From: Rhizobium gallicum bv. gallicum R602sp | GTDB taxonomy: Bacteria > Pseudomonadota > Alphaproteobacteria > Rhizobiales > Rhizobiaceae | NCBI RefSeq assembly: GCF_000816845.1 | Contig: NZ_CP006880.1 | Coordinates: forward strand, 1,612,001 to 1,676,000 | DNA length: 64,000 bases | Direction: 5' to 3' | Shown here: positions 8,633-17,832 of the stretch, one piece after another | Layout of the letters: every line of letters starts with the position of its first letter | Numbering within the stretch: position 1 is the first letter of the stretch | The notes under the pieces: model-generated | Database searches by the model: none | Told to the model about the DNA's origin: nothing | The model's input: the letters and a program-made list of their open reading frames with translations, nothing else | Made by a program: the position numbers and the translations under genes

Positions 8633-9637
8633 TCAGCCCTTCTTCTTGCCGCCGAAACGGAAACTTGTGGTGAAGATGCGGGTATTGAGCCAGATCGCCA
8701 GAAGGATGATTGCGCCGGTCACGATCTGGGTGAAGAACGGCGAGATGTGCATCAGGATGAGCCCATTGCCGATCACCGCGATGGTCAGCGTTCCGAGCAC
8801 TGTGCCAAGGATCGTGCCGCGGCCACCCATCAGCGACGTGCCGCCGAGCACCACCGCCGCGACGACCTGCAGTTCGAAACCGACGGCCGCGTTTGATGAG
8901 CCGGAGCCAAGACGCGCCGCAATCAACAGCCCGGCCAGCGCCGAGGCCGCGCCGGAAACGAGATAGACCGAGGCAATGATCCACTGCGCCGGCATGCCGA
9001 CGCGGCGTGCTGCCTCCATGTTGGAGCCGACGGCCACGACCTGGCGTCCATATTTGGTCGAGGAGATCACGACATAGCCGATGGCGGCAACGAAAATGGC
9101 GATCAGCGCAGGGACCGGCAAGCCGATAAACTGGCCGCGTCCCAGCCAGAAGAAACCCGCCACGTCCTTGATCGGGATCGAATAGCCCTGCGTCAGATAA
9201 AGCGCCAGGCCGCGCAGGATCGAAAGTCCCGCCAGCGTGACGATGAAGGCTGGGATTCCCTGATAGGCAACGAACCATCCCTGCGCTATGCCCATCAGCG
9301 CCCCGAAGGTCAGCATAGCCGCGACAACGAGCGGCCAGGGGTAACCCATGGCGAGAATGATCGCCGCCACGGCGTTGACGAGCGCCACCTGCGACCCGAC
9401 CGACAGATCGATACCGCCGGTGACGATGACGAGGGTCATCGCGACGGCGACAATAAGAATTGGGGCCGCCTGCCGTACGACATTCAGGAGATTTCCGACG
9501 GTCATGAACGTATCGGTCGTGACTGCAAAGAAGGCCACACAGGCGAGGAAGAAAAAGGCAATCGACAGGACCTGCGCATGCTCGGCAAAGAAGTCGGCAA
9601 GCGGCGAGCCTTTGGCGCGTTCGGTATAGACGGTCAC
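8633..9637 (-). CDS. CUT2 (ribose-type) ABC transporter permease
   Basis: A 334-residue inner-membrane protein with about eight to ten hydrophobic segments and the RbsC/FrcC-type signatures VTGGIDLSVGSQVALVNA near residue 70 and AVVLGGTSLMGGRGTILGT near 260. It forms the membrane channel of the importer made with the ATPase and binding protein encoded just upstream. The start is a GTG whose GTGA overlaps the ATPase stop codon. Its C-terminus RFGGKKKG is typical for this group. Confidence 0.93.
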   Translation of the reverse strand: MTVYTERAKGSPLADFFAEHAQVLSIAFFFLACVAFFAVTTDTFMTVGNLLNVVRQAAPILIVAVAMTLVIVTGGIDLSVGSQVALVNAVAAIILAMGYPWPLVVAAMLTFGALMGIAQGWFVAYQGIPAFIVTLAGLSILRGLALYLTQGYSIPIKDVAGFFWLGRGQFIGLPVPALIAIFVAAIGYVVISSTKYGRQVVAVGSNMEAARRVGMPAQWIIASVYLVSGAASALAGLLIAARLGSGSSNAAVGFELQVVAAVVLGGTSLMGGRGTILGTVLGTLTIAVIGNGLILMHISPFFTQIVTGAIILLAIWLNTRIFTTSFRFGGKKKG

Positions 9638-10446
9638 TGCCTTTCTCCTCCGACGATGAGCTTCACGAGATCCTCCAGATCGGTCTTGCCGATCTCGCGC
9701 TCGGCGACTTTGGTGCCTTCGTACATGACGGCAATCCGGTCGCAGACCCGGAAGAGGTCCTGCAGGCGATGGGTGATGAGGACGACGGAAACGCCCTTCG
9801 CCTTGACGCGGTTGATCAGCGAGAGCACGGCTTCCACCTCGGCAACGGCAAGTGCCGATGTCGGCTCGTCCATGATCAGGACCTTGGGATTGAAGGAGGC
9901 GGCCCGGGCAATTGCAATGGCCTGGCGCTGGCCACCGGAAAGCTTTTCGACCTTTGCGGTCAGCCGCGGGATGCGAATCTCCAGCGCATCGAGCATTTTG
10001 CGCGCCTCGGCAAGCATGGTCGCACGATCGAGAAAAGGTCCCCTGGTGATTTCGCGGCCGAGAAAGAGATTGCCGACCACATCGATATGATCGCAGAGGC
10101 TCAAGTCCTGGAAGACCATCTCTATATTGCGCGAGCGGGCCTCGGCCGGACCGGAAAAACGCACCGCTTCTCCATCGATCGAGATCGTTCCACCGTCTGG
10201 TATATAGGTGCCGGAGATAATTTTAGTAAGCGTTGATTTACCTGCCGCATTGTCGCCTACAAGGCCGAGGCATTCCCCGGGGTAAATGTCGAGGTCGACG
10301 CCGCGCAGCGCCTGGTGCGAGCCGAAGGTCTTGCGGATATCGCGGAGGGATATGCGCGGCCGGTTTGCCGCCGCCCCGGATTGCCGGGAGAGCATGGCTC
10401 CCCCGGTTCCGGAGACCGCGCTTGGGTGCTGTCCGTGGCTGATCAT
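9634..10446 (-). CDS. sugar-type ABC transporter ATP-binding protein (single domain)
   Basis: A 270-residue ATPase. Walker A is GDNAAGKST, the signature is LSGGQRQAIAIARA, Walker B is VLIMDEPTSAL, and the switch His is in VVLITHRL. Unlike RbsA (about 500 residues, two domains) it has one nucleotide-binding domain, like FrcA of rhizobial fructose uptake, and would act as a homodimer. Its ATG overlaps the binding-protein stop by four bases (ATGA). About 30 extra residues precede the domain, and a start further inside cannot be excluded. Confidence 0.93.
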   Translation of the reverse strand: MISHGQHPSAVSGTGGAMLSRQSGAAANRPRISLRDIRKTFGSHQALRGVDLDIYPGECLGLVGDNAAGKSTLTKIISGTYIPDGGTISIDGEAVRFSGPAEARSRNIEMVFQDLSLCDHIDVVGNLFLGREITRGPFLDRATMLAEARKMLDALEIRIPRLTAKVEKLSGGQRQAIAIARAASFNPKVLIMDEPTSALAVAEVEAVLSLINRVKAKGVSVVLITHRLQDLFRVCDRIAVMYEGTKVAEREIGKTDLEDLVKLIVGGERQ

Positions 10447-11399
10447 TTAAAAACGGCCCTGTATGGCTCCACGTTCTCCTTGGTGACGATGGTCACGGGA
10501 ACCGCGATGTTCTTATCGACCGAACCGCCATCCGAGACCTTCTTCAGCGCGTCGACGGCCGCAGCACCCATGGCGGCCGGATCCTGCTGTATTACGGCGG
10601 CAACGTAACCGGCGTCGATGCCGGCGATCGCCTGGGCAGTGAGATCCCAGCCGAACACCTTGATGGCATCCTGCTTGCCCTGGCTTTCGACAGCGGCGAT
10701 GGCTCCCATCAGGGCCGGCTCGCCGGTCGCATAGACGGCGGTCATATCCGGATTGCCGGTGATCAGGTTCTCGGCGGCGGCAAGCGCATTGTCCTGAATG
10801 TTCTGACCATCGACGACGCCGGCCTTTTCGATGCCGGAGACACCTTCGAGCGTCTTTTCAAAGCCTTCCTGGCGGACATTCTGGATGAACGAATTCAGCG
10901 CACCGACGACACCGACCTTTGCCTTGCCGTCCATGTTCGCCTGGACATAGTCGAGGAAGAATTTGCCCATGTCAGCGCCGGCCTTGGCGTTGTCGACGCC
11001 GATCTGCGCCTTCTGGGGACCTTCAGGGAGGATTGCATCGATCGCGACCACGGGAATACCGGCGTCTGCCGCCTGCTTGATGGCCGGCATGATGCCGTTG
11101 ACATCGATGGCAACGACGGCAAGACCGGCGACTTTCTGCTGGATGTAAGTCTCAATCGCGCTGTTTTGGGCGGCCGGATCGTTGTTGGCATTGAAGATCA
11201 CGAGTTTTACGCCTGCTGCATCGGCCGCCTTCTGGGCACCCTCGTTCATCTGGTTGAAAAACAATGCCTGCTGGTTGATCTGCACCAGCGCAAAGGTCTT
11301 TTCCTGCGCACTTGCGCCCAAGCCTGCGAGCGAGGCGGTTGCCAATGCAGTGAAGCCGAGCGCGGCTGTGAATGTTCTGCGTTTGATAGTCCGGGTCAT
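10443..11399 (-). CDS. sugar-type ABC transporter periplasmic binding protein
   Basis: A 318-residue secreted protein of the ribose-binding (Peripla_BP_4) family. The N-terminus MTRTIKRRTFTAALGFTALA ends near GASAQE and is a signal peptide; the KRR motif may allow Sec or Tat export. The mature part starts KTFALVQINQQALFFNQMN, with the hinge and ligand residues VVAIDAILPEGPQKAQIGVDN typical of CUT2 binding proteins. The ATG at 11399 lies five bases after the LacI regulator stop, so regulator, binding protein, ATPase, permease and enzymes form one operon. Ligand unknown. Confidence 0.92.
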   Translation of the reverse strand: MTRTIKRRTFTAALGFTALATASLAGLGASAQEKTFALVQINQQALFFNQMNEGAQKAADAAGVKLVIFNANNDPAAQNSAIETYIQQKVAGLAVVAIDVNGIMPAIKQAADAGIPVVAIDAILPEGPQKAQIGVDNAKAGADMGKFFLDYVQANMDGKAKVGVVGALNSFIQNVRQEGFEKTLEGVSGIEKAGVVDGQNIQDNALAAAENLITGNPDMTAVYATGEPALMGAIAAVESQGKQDAIKVFGWDLTAQAIAGIDAGYVAAVIQQDPAAMGAAAVDALKKVSDGGSVDKNIAVPVTIVTKENVEPYRAVFK

Positions 11400-11403
11400 G
11401 TTC

Positions 11404-12462
11404 TCATCCTCTGGTTCTTTTTTTGTCCATTGCGGCTTTTGGATTCGCCGGCGGCGCAACGGAACTCCGCACGACGATTTCGACCGGCAGGAGCTCTTCC
11501 ACAGCGCAAGGGGTACGCTCCTGCCAGTTTGTCTCAAGAAGCAACGACAGCGCCCGCTGGCCGATCTGCCGAACGGGCTGGCGGATGGCCGTCAGCGGCG
11601 GCGCAAAAAGATGCAGCGGCCCGACGTCGTCGAAGCCAACGACCGACACGTCCTGCGGGATCGAAATGCCTTGGCTGCGCAAGACCTCAATGAGACCGAT
11701 GGCGATTTCATCCGAACTCGCGAAGATCGCGCTCGCGGGCATGCCTTCGGCTATGAAGCGCTTGGCGGCTTCCCGCCCGAAGGCGACGGTGTATTCGCCC
11801 TTGTAGCTGAGCAGCAGGGCATCAGCCCCCCACAGTTCGTACATCGCCCTTTCGAGCCCTTGGAAACGGCGCTGTGCGCTGATCATCCGTTCGGGCCCGC
11901 CGATGAAAAGGACGCGGCGATGCCCCATCTCCGCAAGGTGCGTTCCTGCCAGATAGCCGCCCCTGTCGTTGTCGCAGAAGAGCTTCGGTGCCAGCGCATC
12001 CGGGACGTCTTCGTCCACGACGACAACCTTGCCGGTGCGGTTGATGAGCGCCCCGAGTTGCCCGTCATCCGGATGGTTGGTGACAAAGATTAATCCATCG
12101 ACATGGTTGCGCTCGATAAGCTGAAGATAGGCAACCTCGCGGCCAGAGCGGTTCAGCGTCGCGTAGAGCGAGACGGCAAGCCCGCGGCGGTCCGCCTCCT
12201 CCTCCACCGCCGCGACAAGCGTTGCGAAGAACGGATTGGCGATGTCGGGCACCACGAGACCGATCGTATCCGAGCGCCCGCGGCTTAGGCGCCGGGCATG
12301 CGGATTGGGCTGATAGTTGAGATCTCGGATCGCATCCTCGATCCTCTTCTTCGTCTCGTGGGGAAGCTCGAGCGATCCGTTCAGCAGTCGCGAGACCGTC
12401 GTCACGGAAACGCCGGCAGCTCCGGCGACATCCTTCAGACTGGTGACACGCTCATTCGCCAT
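11404..12462 (-). CDS. LacI family transcriptional regulator
   Basis: A 352-residue repressor. The DNA-binding head is at the start (SLKDVAGAAGVSVTTVSRLL, then LNYQPNPHARRLSRGRSDTIG), followed by a periplasmic-binding-protein-like effector domain ending around residue 335 (GFDDVGPLHLFAPPLTAIRQP). It is the first gene of the importer operon and has two operator-like 12-mers just upstream of its own start, so it probably represses its own operon until the imported sugar or a product binds. Confidence 0.92.
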   Translation of the reverse strand: MANERVTSLKDVAGAAGVSVTTVSRLLNGSLELPHETKKRIEDAIRDLNYQPNPHARRLSRGRSDTIGLVVPDIANPFFATLVAAVEEEADRRGLAVSLYATLNRSGREVAYLQLIERNHVDGLIFVTNHPDDGQLGALINRTGKVVVVDEDVPDALAPKLFCDNDRGGYLAGTHLAEMGHRRVLFIGGPERMISAQRRFQGLERAMYELWGADALLLSYKGEYTVAFGREAAKRFIAEGMPASAIFASSDEIAIGLIEVLRSQGISIPQDVSVVGFDDVGPLHLFAPPLTAIRQPVRQIGQRALSLLLETNWQERTPCAVEELLPVEIVVRSSVAPPANPKAAMDKKRTRG

Positions 12463-12468
12463 CGTTTG

Positions 12469-12493
12469 TAAACCGCTTTAGTAAACCGATTTA
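12469..12493. promoter_or_regulatory. two tandem LacI-type operator-like sites
   Basis: TAAACCGCTTTA (12469-12480) and TAAACCGATTTA (12482-12493) are near-palindromic 12-mers of the LacI/GalR kind with a central CG, placed 13 bases apart, slightly more than one helical turn. They begin 7 bases before the LacI gene start codon and are the obvious candidate sites for autoregulation of the importer operon. Confidence 0.65.
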
Positions 12494-12575
12494 CCATTTA
12501 GCTCACCGATCCCTTTATGAGTCAAGCGGACTTTGCGTGCGTTATTGCGGTTGCCAAAACACGACCGCAGTTCCA

Positions 12576-13481
12576 TTACTGCAGCTGCGGCTTTCGGAGA
12601 AAACTGTTGCGGTCGGCCGACTTGATACGCAGCCATGCCTCGCGGCCGTCGCGCAATATCCTCATGGGGATCTCCACGCCGGCGGGGCCGCTCCTCCATA
12701 ACTTGCGGTAAAAGTCGGCAAGACCGGCGACCTCCCCATCCCGTATCTCCGAGATGATATCTCCCTCACGCAACCCCGCTTGAGCCGCCGGACCTCCTTG
12801 AGCCACGCTCATGACCACCACGTCGCCATTACTTTCGGCAGAGAAAGCCCCGAGCCAGGGACGCGGCGGCTTGTTCACTTGGCCGCGCGTAAGCAGATCA
12901 TCAAGAATGGGTGGCAACAGGTTGATCGGCACGACCATGTTGATGTCCGCGCTCTGTCCCCTTTGGTTCATTTGCAGGCGCAGCGAGCCAATGCCAAGAA
13001 GTTTGCCGTCGGAGCCCACGAGTGCCGCACCGCCCCAGGAAGGGTGCGCAGGCGCGATGAATATCGCCTCTTCGAGCAGGTATTCCCAATAGCCGGCGAA
13101 TTCCTGCTTGGCGACAATCGCAGCCTGCACGAACTGACCGATACCGTCGGCCAGCATGACCGGATCGCCGACCTTCGCTTCGGCCCCATCCCCAAGATCC
13201 AATGCGGGAACGTCAAGCGACCCAAGGGCCTGCACCAGACCGAAGCCGGTTTCCTGATCATAGGCAAGCGCATGCGCAGGAACGACATACCCGTCGTTGC
13301 GTGTCAGCCAGACTTCCTCGGCCTCGGTGATCAGGTAGCCGATCGTGACCACTAGCCCATTTTCCCGGATCACCACGCCGCTTCCCTCCCTTTGGGTACC
13401 GAGCGTCGTCGCGGTGAAGGCATCTTCCGGAATTGAAGAACGGACCGCCACAACGGACCGCAAAATTCTGTCGATGTTCAT
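12576..13481 (-). CDS. HtrA/S1C-like protein with PDZ domain and degenerate catalytic triad
   Basis: A 301-residue protein with a trypsin-like domain (about 30-195) and a PDZ domain (about 205-290, including GGPAAQAGLREGDIISEI). Compared with DegP, the His of VTNNHVV is replaced (VTIGYLI, Tyr49), the Asp of SDIAL is replaced (TGFGL, Gly79) and the Ser of GNSGG is replaced (PSWGG, Trp149). All three triad residues therefore appear lost, suggesting a pseudoprotease that binds rather than cleaves. No signal peptide is evident. The ATG at 13481 has AGGAAC before it; a TTG at 13502 is an alternative. Confidence 0.8.
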   Translation of the reverse strand: MNIDRILRSVVAVRSSIPEDAFTATTLGTQREGSGVVIRENGLVVTIGYLITEAEEVWLTRNDGYVVPAHALAYDQETGFGLVQALGSLDVPALDLGDGAEAKVGDPVMLADGIGQFVQAAIVAKQEFAGYWEYLLEEAIFIAPAHPSWGGAALVGSDGKLLGIGSLRLQMNQRGQSADINMVVPINLLPPILDDLLTRGQVNKPPRPWLGAFSAESNGDVVVMSVAQGGPAAQAGLREGDIISEIRDGEVAGLADFYRKLWRSGPAGVEIPMRILRDGREAWLRIKSADRNSFLRKPQLQ

Positions 13482-13785
13482 GCTTTCGTTCCTGATGAGC
13501 AAGATCTACGCACGGCAAAGCGTCACCGCTTTCATGCGGCGCCTGGCATTCCTCTAAAATATGGCTCGTAACGGGGCAGACAAGCCGCAAGAGCCGAATC
13601 TGCCTTCAGGCCGATGCAACGACGGAGAGTAACCACATCAATTGAGCGCCCGTATGAAACTGTCCTTCGATGCGACGGATAGCAGACAGCGGGCAAAGGG
13701 TTGACGTTTCATACACCACAACAAGCACTTGCCGAGCTCGCTCCCTTGTCAGCGGAGCTGCATCATCTCAGATGAAGGAAGAGTA
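13482..13785. other. 304-base divergent intergenic region, no gene seen
   Basis: It lies between the pseudoprotease gene (minus) and the phosphatase gene (plus) and must hold both promoters. No convincing coding frame, hairpin or repeat was found. Confidence 0.5.
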
Positions 13786-14550
13786 ATGCTTGTACTGCGT
13801 CTGAGTATGCCAATGAGAATCGTCGAGCTAGCCAGTTCTGTATCTCGCCCCGTTTATGCCATTGGCGATGTTCATGGGATGGCCAGCTTGCTTGAGGTTC
13901 TGTTAGCGACAATTGACGAAGATGCCATGAGATGCGGCGCGGAGCCGCGGGTCGTATTCCTTGGTGATATCGTCGACAGAGGGCCGGACAGCCGGCGAGC
14001 GATGGAAATTGTGCATGCGACGCTTCAGCAACGTGAAGGATCGCAATTCATTCTCGGAAATCACGACTACCTGTTTCGCGAGGCTTTGACTAACCATCTC
14101 GGCGATCCGGCGCTTGATCATTGGCTGTCGGGACTGGGCGGAAAGTCGACCCTTCGCTCTTACAGTCACCGCATGCCGGGCTGGGCAGGAGAGCTGCCGG
14201 ACCTGCTGCTTCCCCGATATGCGCATCATCTGGCACTGCTCAATCGAGCCGCAGACATGGTCATCGTGAATGGCTACTGCCTCGTCCATGCCGGGATCGA
14301 CCCGAAGAAGCCCCTTGCCGACCAGGACGAGCAGGATCTTCGCGAAATACGCGAACGCTTCCTCGATGTCTCAGACCAATTCGAAAAGGTCGTGGTGCAT
14401 GGTCACACGATCACGAGCTCAGAACTTCCGGAGATTCATTCGAACCGCATAGCGATCGATACGGGGGCCTATCGCACAGGACGCCTGTCAGCCGTCGTGA
14501 TCGCTGGCAATAGCGAGCCGCGCTTTCTTTATGTCTCCCACTCCGACTAG
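13786..14550 (+). CDS. metallophosphoesterase, PPP-type serine/threonine phosphatase-like
   Basis: A 254-residue protein with the full set of PPP/calcineurin-like metal motifs: GDVHG near residue 25, GDIVDRGPDS near 57, GNHDY near 89, LVHAGID near 170 and VVHGHT near 208. Such small bacterial phosphatases act on phosphoproteins or on dinucleoside tetraphosphates (ApaH-like). The ATG at 13786 follows AAGGAAGAGTA and is preferred over an upstream ATG at 13729. It stands alone, divergent from the pseudoprotease gene. The natural substrate is unknown. Confidence 0.88.
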   Translation: MLVLRLSMPMRIVELASSVSRPVYAIGDVHGMASLLEVLLATIDEDAMRCGAEPRVVFLGDIVDRGPDSRRAMEIVHATLQQREGSQFILGNHDYLFREALTNHLGDPALDHWLSGLGGKSTLRSYSHRMPGWAGELPDLLLPRYAHHLALLNRAADMVIVNGYCLVHAGIDPKKPLADQDEQDLREIRERFLDVSDQFEKVVVHGHTITSSELPEIHSNRIAIDTGAYRTGRLSAVVIAGNSEPRFLYVSHSD

Positions 14551-14771
14551 CCCCCCAATTCACGCTTTCCTGCTCGCAGAAGAGCGGACCGGTCGGTTGA
14601 GATCAACTCGTGAAGCCGCAAAGCGCCCATCTTAGGTGCGACTATCTGACCACAGGTAACTCTATTGGTGCCGACTTTGGGTCTTCTCCATGGAGAGCCT
14701 GGCATTGATGTTTGTCCACTGGCATTGCGTGTCGACAGCGTCGATCTGTCGCGGAAGTTCAAAGCAAGATC

Positions 14772-15773
14772 CTATTCGCTCTGCCGGAAGTTGCGGATCC
14801 GGTCAAAAAGCACAGCAAGCACGATAGCGCCGCCAATGAAGGTCCCCTGCCAGAAAGCGTTGATGCCGAGCAGACCGAGACTGTTGCGGATCACTTCGAT
14901 CAGGGCGGCTCCGACCAACGCACCGAGCGCGGTACCGACGCCGCCTGCCAGATTGGCGCCGCCAATGACGGCGGCCGCGATGACCTGAAGTTCCATTCCG
15001 GCACCTATATTGGTGGTAACGGCGCCGAGCCAACCGGTTTGAACAATGCCGGCAACCCCCGCCGATAGGGCGGATATCATATAAACTGCGACCTTGATCC
15101 TGCGTACCGGAACCCCGGTCAACGTTGCGGCATGCTCATTGCCGCCGATGGCAAAAACATAACGCCCGAACCTCGTCCAGCGCAGCACGAAACCGGTCAG
15201 CAACGCCAGAATGATCATGTAGAGCACCGGGTTGGCGATGCCGAGAAACCACGCGCCGCCACCGAGTGCCAGAAGCGTGTCGTGATCTGGCCCGAATTGG
15301 AAGACCACGGTATTGTTTGATGCCACCATCGCAAGACTGCGCGCAATCGACAGCATGCCGAGCGTCACGACGAAAGGCGGGAAGTCGAGATAGGCGATCA
15401 ACAGTCCGTTGAAAGCCCCGATGACCAGGGCAGTCCCGATCGACGCGGCAATACCGACTTCGATGCTGTAGCCGGCATGCATGACCACCGCCAGGACCAT
15501 GCTGCACAGGCAGAGCACCGATCCCACGGACAAATCGATGCCGCCGGTAATGATCACCAGCGTCATGCCGAGCGCAATGATGGCAACGAAAGTGACGTTG
15601 CGGGTGATATTGTAGAGGTTCTTCGCCGTGGCGAAGGAGTCGGTTGCAGCAGACAGGAAAAGACAGGCGAGGATGACTGCGATCAGGACCCAGAAGGTTT
15701 GCCCGCCCACGATTGATGCAAGCCAGTTCCGCTGCTTCTGTTCAATTGTCTGGTCAAGAGTAACAGCCATCAT
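14772..15773 (-). CDS. CUT2 ABC transporter permease (second importer)
   Basis: A 333-residue inner-membrane permease with VITGGIDLSVGSVLCLCSMV near residue 72 and AAAVIGGANLAGGVGTALG near 275, the RbsC-type signatures. Two Met codons open the frame (15773 and 15770). It lies 35 bases downstream of its ATPase gene. The probable binding protein is encoded on the opposite strand beyond the epimerase gene. Confidence 0.92.
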   Translation of the reverse strand: MMAVTLDQTIEQKQRNWLASIVGGQTFWVLIAVILACLFLSAATDSFATAKNLYNITRNVTFVAIIALGMTLVIITGGIDLSVGSVLCLCSMVLAVVMHAGYSIEVGIAASIGTALVIGAFNGLLIAYLDFPPFVVTLGMLSIARSLAMVASNNTVVFQFGPDHDTLLALGGGAWFLGIANPVLYMIILALLTGFVLRWTRFGRYVFAIGGNEHAATLTGVPVRRIKVAVYMISALSAGVAGIVQTGWLGAVTTNIGAGMELQVIAAAVIGGANLAGGVGTALGALVGAALIEVIRNSLGLLGINAFWQGTFIGGAIVLAVLFDRIRNFRQSE

Positions 15774-15808
15774 CGACCTTCATTTCTTCCACTATCCAAG
15801 CAGCGCGA

Positions 15809-16549
15809 TCACACTTGTTCGATCGCGCCGGTGATAAGACCTGTGACTTCTTCTGGCGAACTTGCCGCAATCGGCTTGTCGGCAACTTTTCTGCCTCGCC
15901 GCAACACGATGACGCGGTCGGCAACCGTAAAAACGTCCGGCATGCGATGGCTGATCAGGACAACGGCAATGCCGCGGTCACGCAGTTCGCGGATCAGATT
16001 GAGCACCTCCGCCACCTGGCGAACGGATATTGCCGCAGTCGGCTCGTCCATCAGTACGATCTTTGCCTCCGACAGCATGGTGCGTGCAATCGCCACCGCC
16101 TGCCGCTGGCCGCCTGACATCTGCCTTACAAGGTCCCGGGGACGCGTCTCCGACTTCAGCTCCCTGAAAATCTCGCCGGCACGCCTATACATGGTCTTGT
16201 AGTCCAGGACTTTCAGCGGACCGACGCCGCGCCGCAACTCGCGTCCTAGGAACACGTTCGCCGCTGCCGTCAGATTATTGCAGAGTGCCAGATCCTGGTG
16301 AACGATCTCGATGCCGTGCTGGCGCGCCTCCACCGGCCGGTGCATGACGATTTCCGCGCCGTCGAGGCGTATGGTGCCCTCGCTCGGCCGGAAATTGCCG
16401 GCAATCATCTTGACCAGTGTCGACTTTCCGGCGCCGTTATCGCCCATGAGGCCGACGACCTGGCCCGCCTCCAGCGAAAGCGAAACGTCGTTGACTGCCT
16501 GGATGGCGCCGAAATGTTTGGAGATGTTGGTGAGTTCGAGAACCGCCAC
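15809..16549 (-). CDS. CUT2 ABC transporter ATP-binding protein (second importer)
   Basis: A single-domain ATPase of about 246 residues: Walker A GDNGAGKSTLVK, signature MSGGQRQAVAIARTM, Walker B IVLMDEPTAAI, switch VVLISHRM. The GTG at 16549 (VAVLELTNISKHFG) is chosen because homologous ATPases begin at this point and a GGGAGG lies 11 bases upstream; the frame continues to 16669 with a sequence that does not look like this family. It is divergent from the epimerase gene at 16804. Confidence 0.9.
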   Translation of the reverse strand: MAVLELTNISKHFGAIQAVNDVSLSLEAGQVVGLMGDNGAGKSTLVKMIAGNFRPSEGTIRLDGAEIVMHRPVEARQHGIEIVHQDLALCNNLTAAANVFLGRELRRGVGPLKVLDYKTMYRRAGEIFRELKSETRPRDLVRQMSGGQRQAVAIARTMLSEAKIVLMDEPTAAISVRQVAEVLNLIRELRDRGIAVVLISHRMPDVFTVADRVIVLRRGRKVADKPIAASSPEEVTGLITGAIEQV

Positions 16550-16803
16550 CAGCCTGCTAACCTCCCAAAACCTCTCAGGCTTCCTCTTTGCCCTTAGATG
16601 TCGTCCAAGGGATGGATGCCCGCAATCTCGCCTTGCCGATGTCCTCCCAGCAAAGCGATTCCATCGCATTTACGCAAAACCTTGCGAAAGCGTCAATCAA
16701 ATGTCCGGCGAATCAAGCAGACATCACAAAAATCTGTTTTGTATGACAAATACCCGTTGACGTGCGAAGCAGGCGGATATTAGCTGTTCATGGGAGAGAG
16801 AGC

Positions 16804-17784
16804 ATGCTGATCCTTGTTACCGGTGCGACGGGCAAGGTCGGGCGGCGCTTCATTGCTGGGCTGCTTGACGATCCGAGATTTTCGAAAGCACGCATCCGCG
16901 CGCTTTGCCATAATCGTTTGCTTCCTGAGACCGGCCGTGTCGAAGTCACAAAGGGCTCGATCGCCGACCCGCATGTCGCGGCAGCCGCAATGAAAGACGT
17001 GACCCACGTTGTGCATCTTGCCACGTGCAAGGAAACGCCTGCCGCCGTCATGGACGTAACCGTCAAGGGTCTTTTCTGGTTACTCGAAGCCTTCCGTACG
17101 AGCGCCACCGCGCAACAGTTCATCCTCATCGGCGGTGATGCCGGTATCGGCCATTTCTACTATCGCCACGAGGGACCGATCACCGAGGATACGCCGCATT
17201 GCGCTTATCCAGGAAGTTACGCGCTTTCCAAGGTTCTCGAGGAGGTGATGCTTGACCAGTTCGCCATCCAGTACGGCATCAACAACTGCTGCCTTCGCGC
17301 ACCGTGGATCATGGAAAAGGATGATTTCAAATATACGCTGTCCTTCGGCGATGATGTTTTCGGCGGCCCCGACTGGAAGGCGCTCGTCCCGCAAGGCGAT
17401 GCGAGACGTTATGTGCAAGCCGGCACAGTGCCGCTGCTGCGCGACGCCGATGGACGTCCGCTAAAGCGTAATTTCGTGCATGTCGACGATCTGGTATCGG
17501 CCATTCTGGCAGCGATCGACAATCCACGCGCAAAGCGCCAGCTCTTCAATATCTGTATGGACCGGCCGGTCGACTATGGCGAGGTCGCAGCCTATCTGGC
17601 GCACACGCGAAACCTTGAGGCTGTCGACATCCCAAGCCAATACCACTCGAATTGGATGGACAACAGCAAGGCCAAATACCTGCTGGACTGGCAGCCCAGC
17701 TACGATCTGGAAAGGCTTATCGACTCGGCCTGGCAATACGAGCGTTCGCAGGATGACCCTCGCATTGTCTGGTACCCGGGTTGA
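16804..17784 (+). CDS. NAD-dependent epimerase/dehydratase family protein
   Basis: A 326-residue extended SDR. It starts MLILVTGATGKVGRRF, with GATGKVG as the nucleotide-binding loop. TCKETPAAVMDVTVKGLFWL and a YxxxK-like CAYPGSYALSKVLEE (Tyr and Lys in SYALSK) define the active site, with FVHVDDLVSAI later. GGGAGAGAG just precedes the ATG. It lies between the divergent importer ATPase and the binding protein gene, 48 bases from the latter, so it probably acts on the imported carbohydrate as an epimerase or dehydrogenase. Substrate unknown. Confidence 0.88.
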   Translation: MLILVTGATGKVGRRFIAGLLDDPRFSKARIRALCHNRLLPETGRVEVTKGSIADPHVAAAAMKDVTHVVHLATCKETPAAVMDVTVKGLFWLLEAFRTSATAQQFILIGGDAGIGHFYYRHEGPITEDTPHCAYPGSYALSKVLEEVMLDQFAIQYGINNCCLRAPWIMEKDDFKYTLSFGDDVFGGPDWKALVPQGDARRYVQAGTVPLLRDADGRPLKRNFVHVDDLVSAILAAIDNPRAKRQLFNICMDRPVDYGEVAAYLAHTRNLEAVDIPSQYHSNWMDNSKAKYLLDWQPSYDLERLIDSAWQYERSQDDPRIVWYPG

Positions 17785-17832
17785 TTTCGTATGGCGGTCG
17801 CGTCGCGCCCGTCTGTTTCAAGGGAGGAAACC

